Assembly: GCA_020846515.1 (NCBI GenBank)
Contig: JADLDX010000754.1
Location: forward strand, 1 to 6,770
DNA from: Pirellulaceae bacterium
GTDB taxonomy: Bacteria; Planctomycetota; Planctomycetia; Pirellulales; Pirellulaceae
DNA length: 6,770 nucleotides
Direction: 5' to 3'
Notes under the pieces: generated by a model
Told to the model about the DNA's origin: nothing
What the model saw: the letters and a program-made list of their open reading frames with translations, nothing else
Databases searched by the model: none
Made by a program: the position numbers and the translations under genes
Shown: piece after piece, positions 5,571 to 6,770 of the stretch
Layout of the letters: each line of letters begins with the position of its first letter
How positions within the stretch are numbered: position 1 is the stretch's first letter

Positions 5571-6770
5571 ATGACGACCCGAATTCGTAAGCATCGTAAA
5601 ACAAAACTAAAACTGGAACGACTTGAGCGTCGCGAAGTAATGGCGACGTTCGGCGTACCATGGCCTGAACCTCGCAATCTGTCGGTCAGCTTCCCAAGCG
5701 ACAATGCATCGATCGGTGCCTACCCGAACCAACTGCGCGAAAAACTGGATCAGGTAACCGATCGTCAGGTGTGGCAAGAGGAAGTGTTGCGTGCCTTTCA
5801 GACGTGGGCGGTTCACGCCAATATCAATGTAGGTTTGGTCGCCGATCGAGGTGATGATTTCGGAACGATTGGCCTGACGACCAATGACCCTCGTTTTGGT
5901 GAGTTTCGTGTAGGCGCGTTTGATCAAGGGAGCACGTTGGCCAGCGCTTCCCCGTTCGGCACGCGCAATGGCACCTGGTCAGGTGACATATTGCTGAACA
6001 CAAAAACCAATTATTTCTTGGGCGATTGGCAATCGACCAGCCCAATCACGGTTCCGGCACCCAATGCAAATGGACCGGCTGTGGAATTGTATTCGGTGCT
6101 GTTGCATGAAACGGGGAATGCTTTGGGCCTGGCTGATAACAACACGGCCGGTGCCGTGATGAACGGCCTTTACTCTGGTCCCAATGGTCGCTTGAAAGCG
6201 AGCGATATTGCCGAGATTCGACGACTGTACGGTGCTCGAACTGATCCGTTCGAGCCGCGCTCCAATAATACTCTCGGCAGTTCGACGCCGATCACCTATC
6301 CTGCGGGCTATCGCGGCCTGACACCGGTCTCACGCATGGGCAGTGTGAATTCGACCGCCGACGTCGATGTGTACCGATTCACACCGCTTCGCAATCAAGA
6401 GAAAGTGACCGTACGGCTGTGGGCGGCGGGTATTAGCCTGCTCAAGGCCCAGCTGGAAGTGCTCGATCGAAAAGGGAACAAACTGGCCGATGTCAAAGCA
6501 GACAGCATCTTCAACAACAATCTGCAGCTCGAGATCGGTTCGCTGAGTGACCACACCTTGCTCTATATTCGCGTGGCCAAGAACAGCCAAGATGTTTTTT
6601 CGGTGGGCGACTATCGATTGGAATTGGACTATCGCCCAAGTAACTTGCAACCCAGTATCGTACCACCCGTCTACGACGCTGACGCAGACGACAATGACGG
6701 CGGCGGTACCGTCGATTTCGTCTCAGTCGATCAGCTGTTCGCCAATATCGGCTTGATAGATCCTGAAGTG
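5571..6770 (+). CDS. Matrixin-like exported protein with degenerate zinc motif (3' end outside window)
   Basis: 400 codons are visible and the frame is open at the window end. Residues 1-25 are very basic (10 Arg/Lys in the first 21) and contain LERLERREVMA (15-25), resembling the N-terminal LEPR-XLL-type motif of many planctomycete surface proteins; there is no hydrophobic signal-peptide core. About 36-222 is a matrixin (metzincin) fold: LSVSFPSD near 37-44, WQEEVLRAFQTWAVHANINVGL (68-89), GTWSGDILLN (134-143), the zinc helix HETGNALGLAD (179-189) and a Met-turn AVMN with M197. The metzincin consensus is HExxHxxGxxH; here H179, E180 and G186 are kept, but the second His is N183 and the third is D189. 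Zinc binding and proteolysis are therefore doubtful. About 232-356 resembles a PPC (pre-peptidase C-terminal) beta domain (SVNSTADVDVYRF, then GDYRLELDY). An acidic linker with DADADDNDGGG (369-379) follows. The start at 5571 is chosen because it places the motif at the usual distance from the N-terminus; its RBS is poor. An in-frame ATG at 5448 would add 41 residues. Confidence 0.85.
   Translation, partial: MTTRIRKHRKTKLKLERLERREVMATFGVPWPEPRNLSVSFPSDNASIGAYPNQLREKLDQVTDRQVWQEEVLRAFQTWAVHANINVGLVADRGDDFGTIGLTTNDPRFGEFRVGAFDQGSTLASASPFGTRNGTWSGDILLNTKTNYFLGDWQSTSPITVPAPNANGPAVELYSVLLHETGNALGLADNNTAGAVMNGLYSGPNGRLKASDIAEIRRLYGARTDPFEPRSNNTLGSSTPITYPAGYRGLTPVSRMGSVNSTADVDVYRFTPLRNQEKVTVRLWAAGISLLKAQLEVLDRKGNKLADVKADSIFNNNLQLEIGSLSDHTLLYIRVAKNSQDVFSVGDYRLELDYRPSNLQPSIVPPVYDADADDNDGGGTVDFVSVDQLFANIGLIDPEV

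Overview
The window looks like a piece of a planctomycete chromosome, probably from the Pirellulales. This is inferred from gene content: an ECF sigma factor of the planctomycete type translationally coupled to a very large membrane Ser/Thr kinase with C-terminal TPRs, a kinase core with the DFN variant of DFG, and a matrixin-like exported protein with an N-terminal LERREVMA segment (LEPR-XLL-like). Base composition is moderate, with no sign of recent transfer, no mobile element, no RNA gene and no CRISPR array. All four genes lie on the + strand.

Layout: (1) 2-964, an exported protein with a classical signal peptide and about ten 22-residue repeats, probably a beta-solenoid. (2) 965-1236, a non-coding gap with two possible hairpins, a TATAAT box and three A-rich 15-nt tandem units directly before the sigma gene. 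(3) 1237-1839, the ECF sigma factor. (4) 1836-5399, the 1187-residue kinase, whose ATG overlaps the sigma stop as ATGA. It has an N-terminal conserved region, a kinase domain with a large low-complexity insert, one membrane helix, and about eight TPR-like units predicted to lie outside the cytoplasm. (5) 5400-5570, a short gap. (6) 5571 to the window end, a partial matrixin-like protein followed by a PPC-like beta domain; its zinc motif has lost two of three histidines.

The likely working unit is the sigma-kinase pair. The kinase may sense something through its outer TPR region and control the sigma factor, and no anti-sigma gene is visible. The pair is flanked by two exported proteins that appear to use different export signals. 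They could be targets of the sigma factor, but no shared promoter was identified. Sigma-kinase pairing is known in Planctomycetota. The less ordinary points are the atypical kinase core, the repeat-bearing insert within it, the altered protease site and the regular 22-residue repeat protein.
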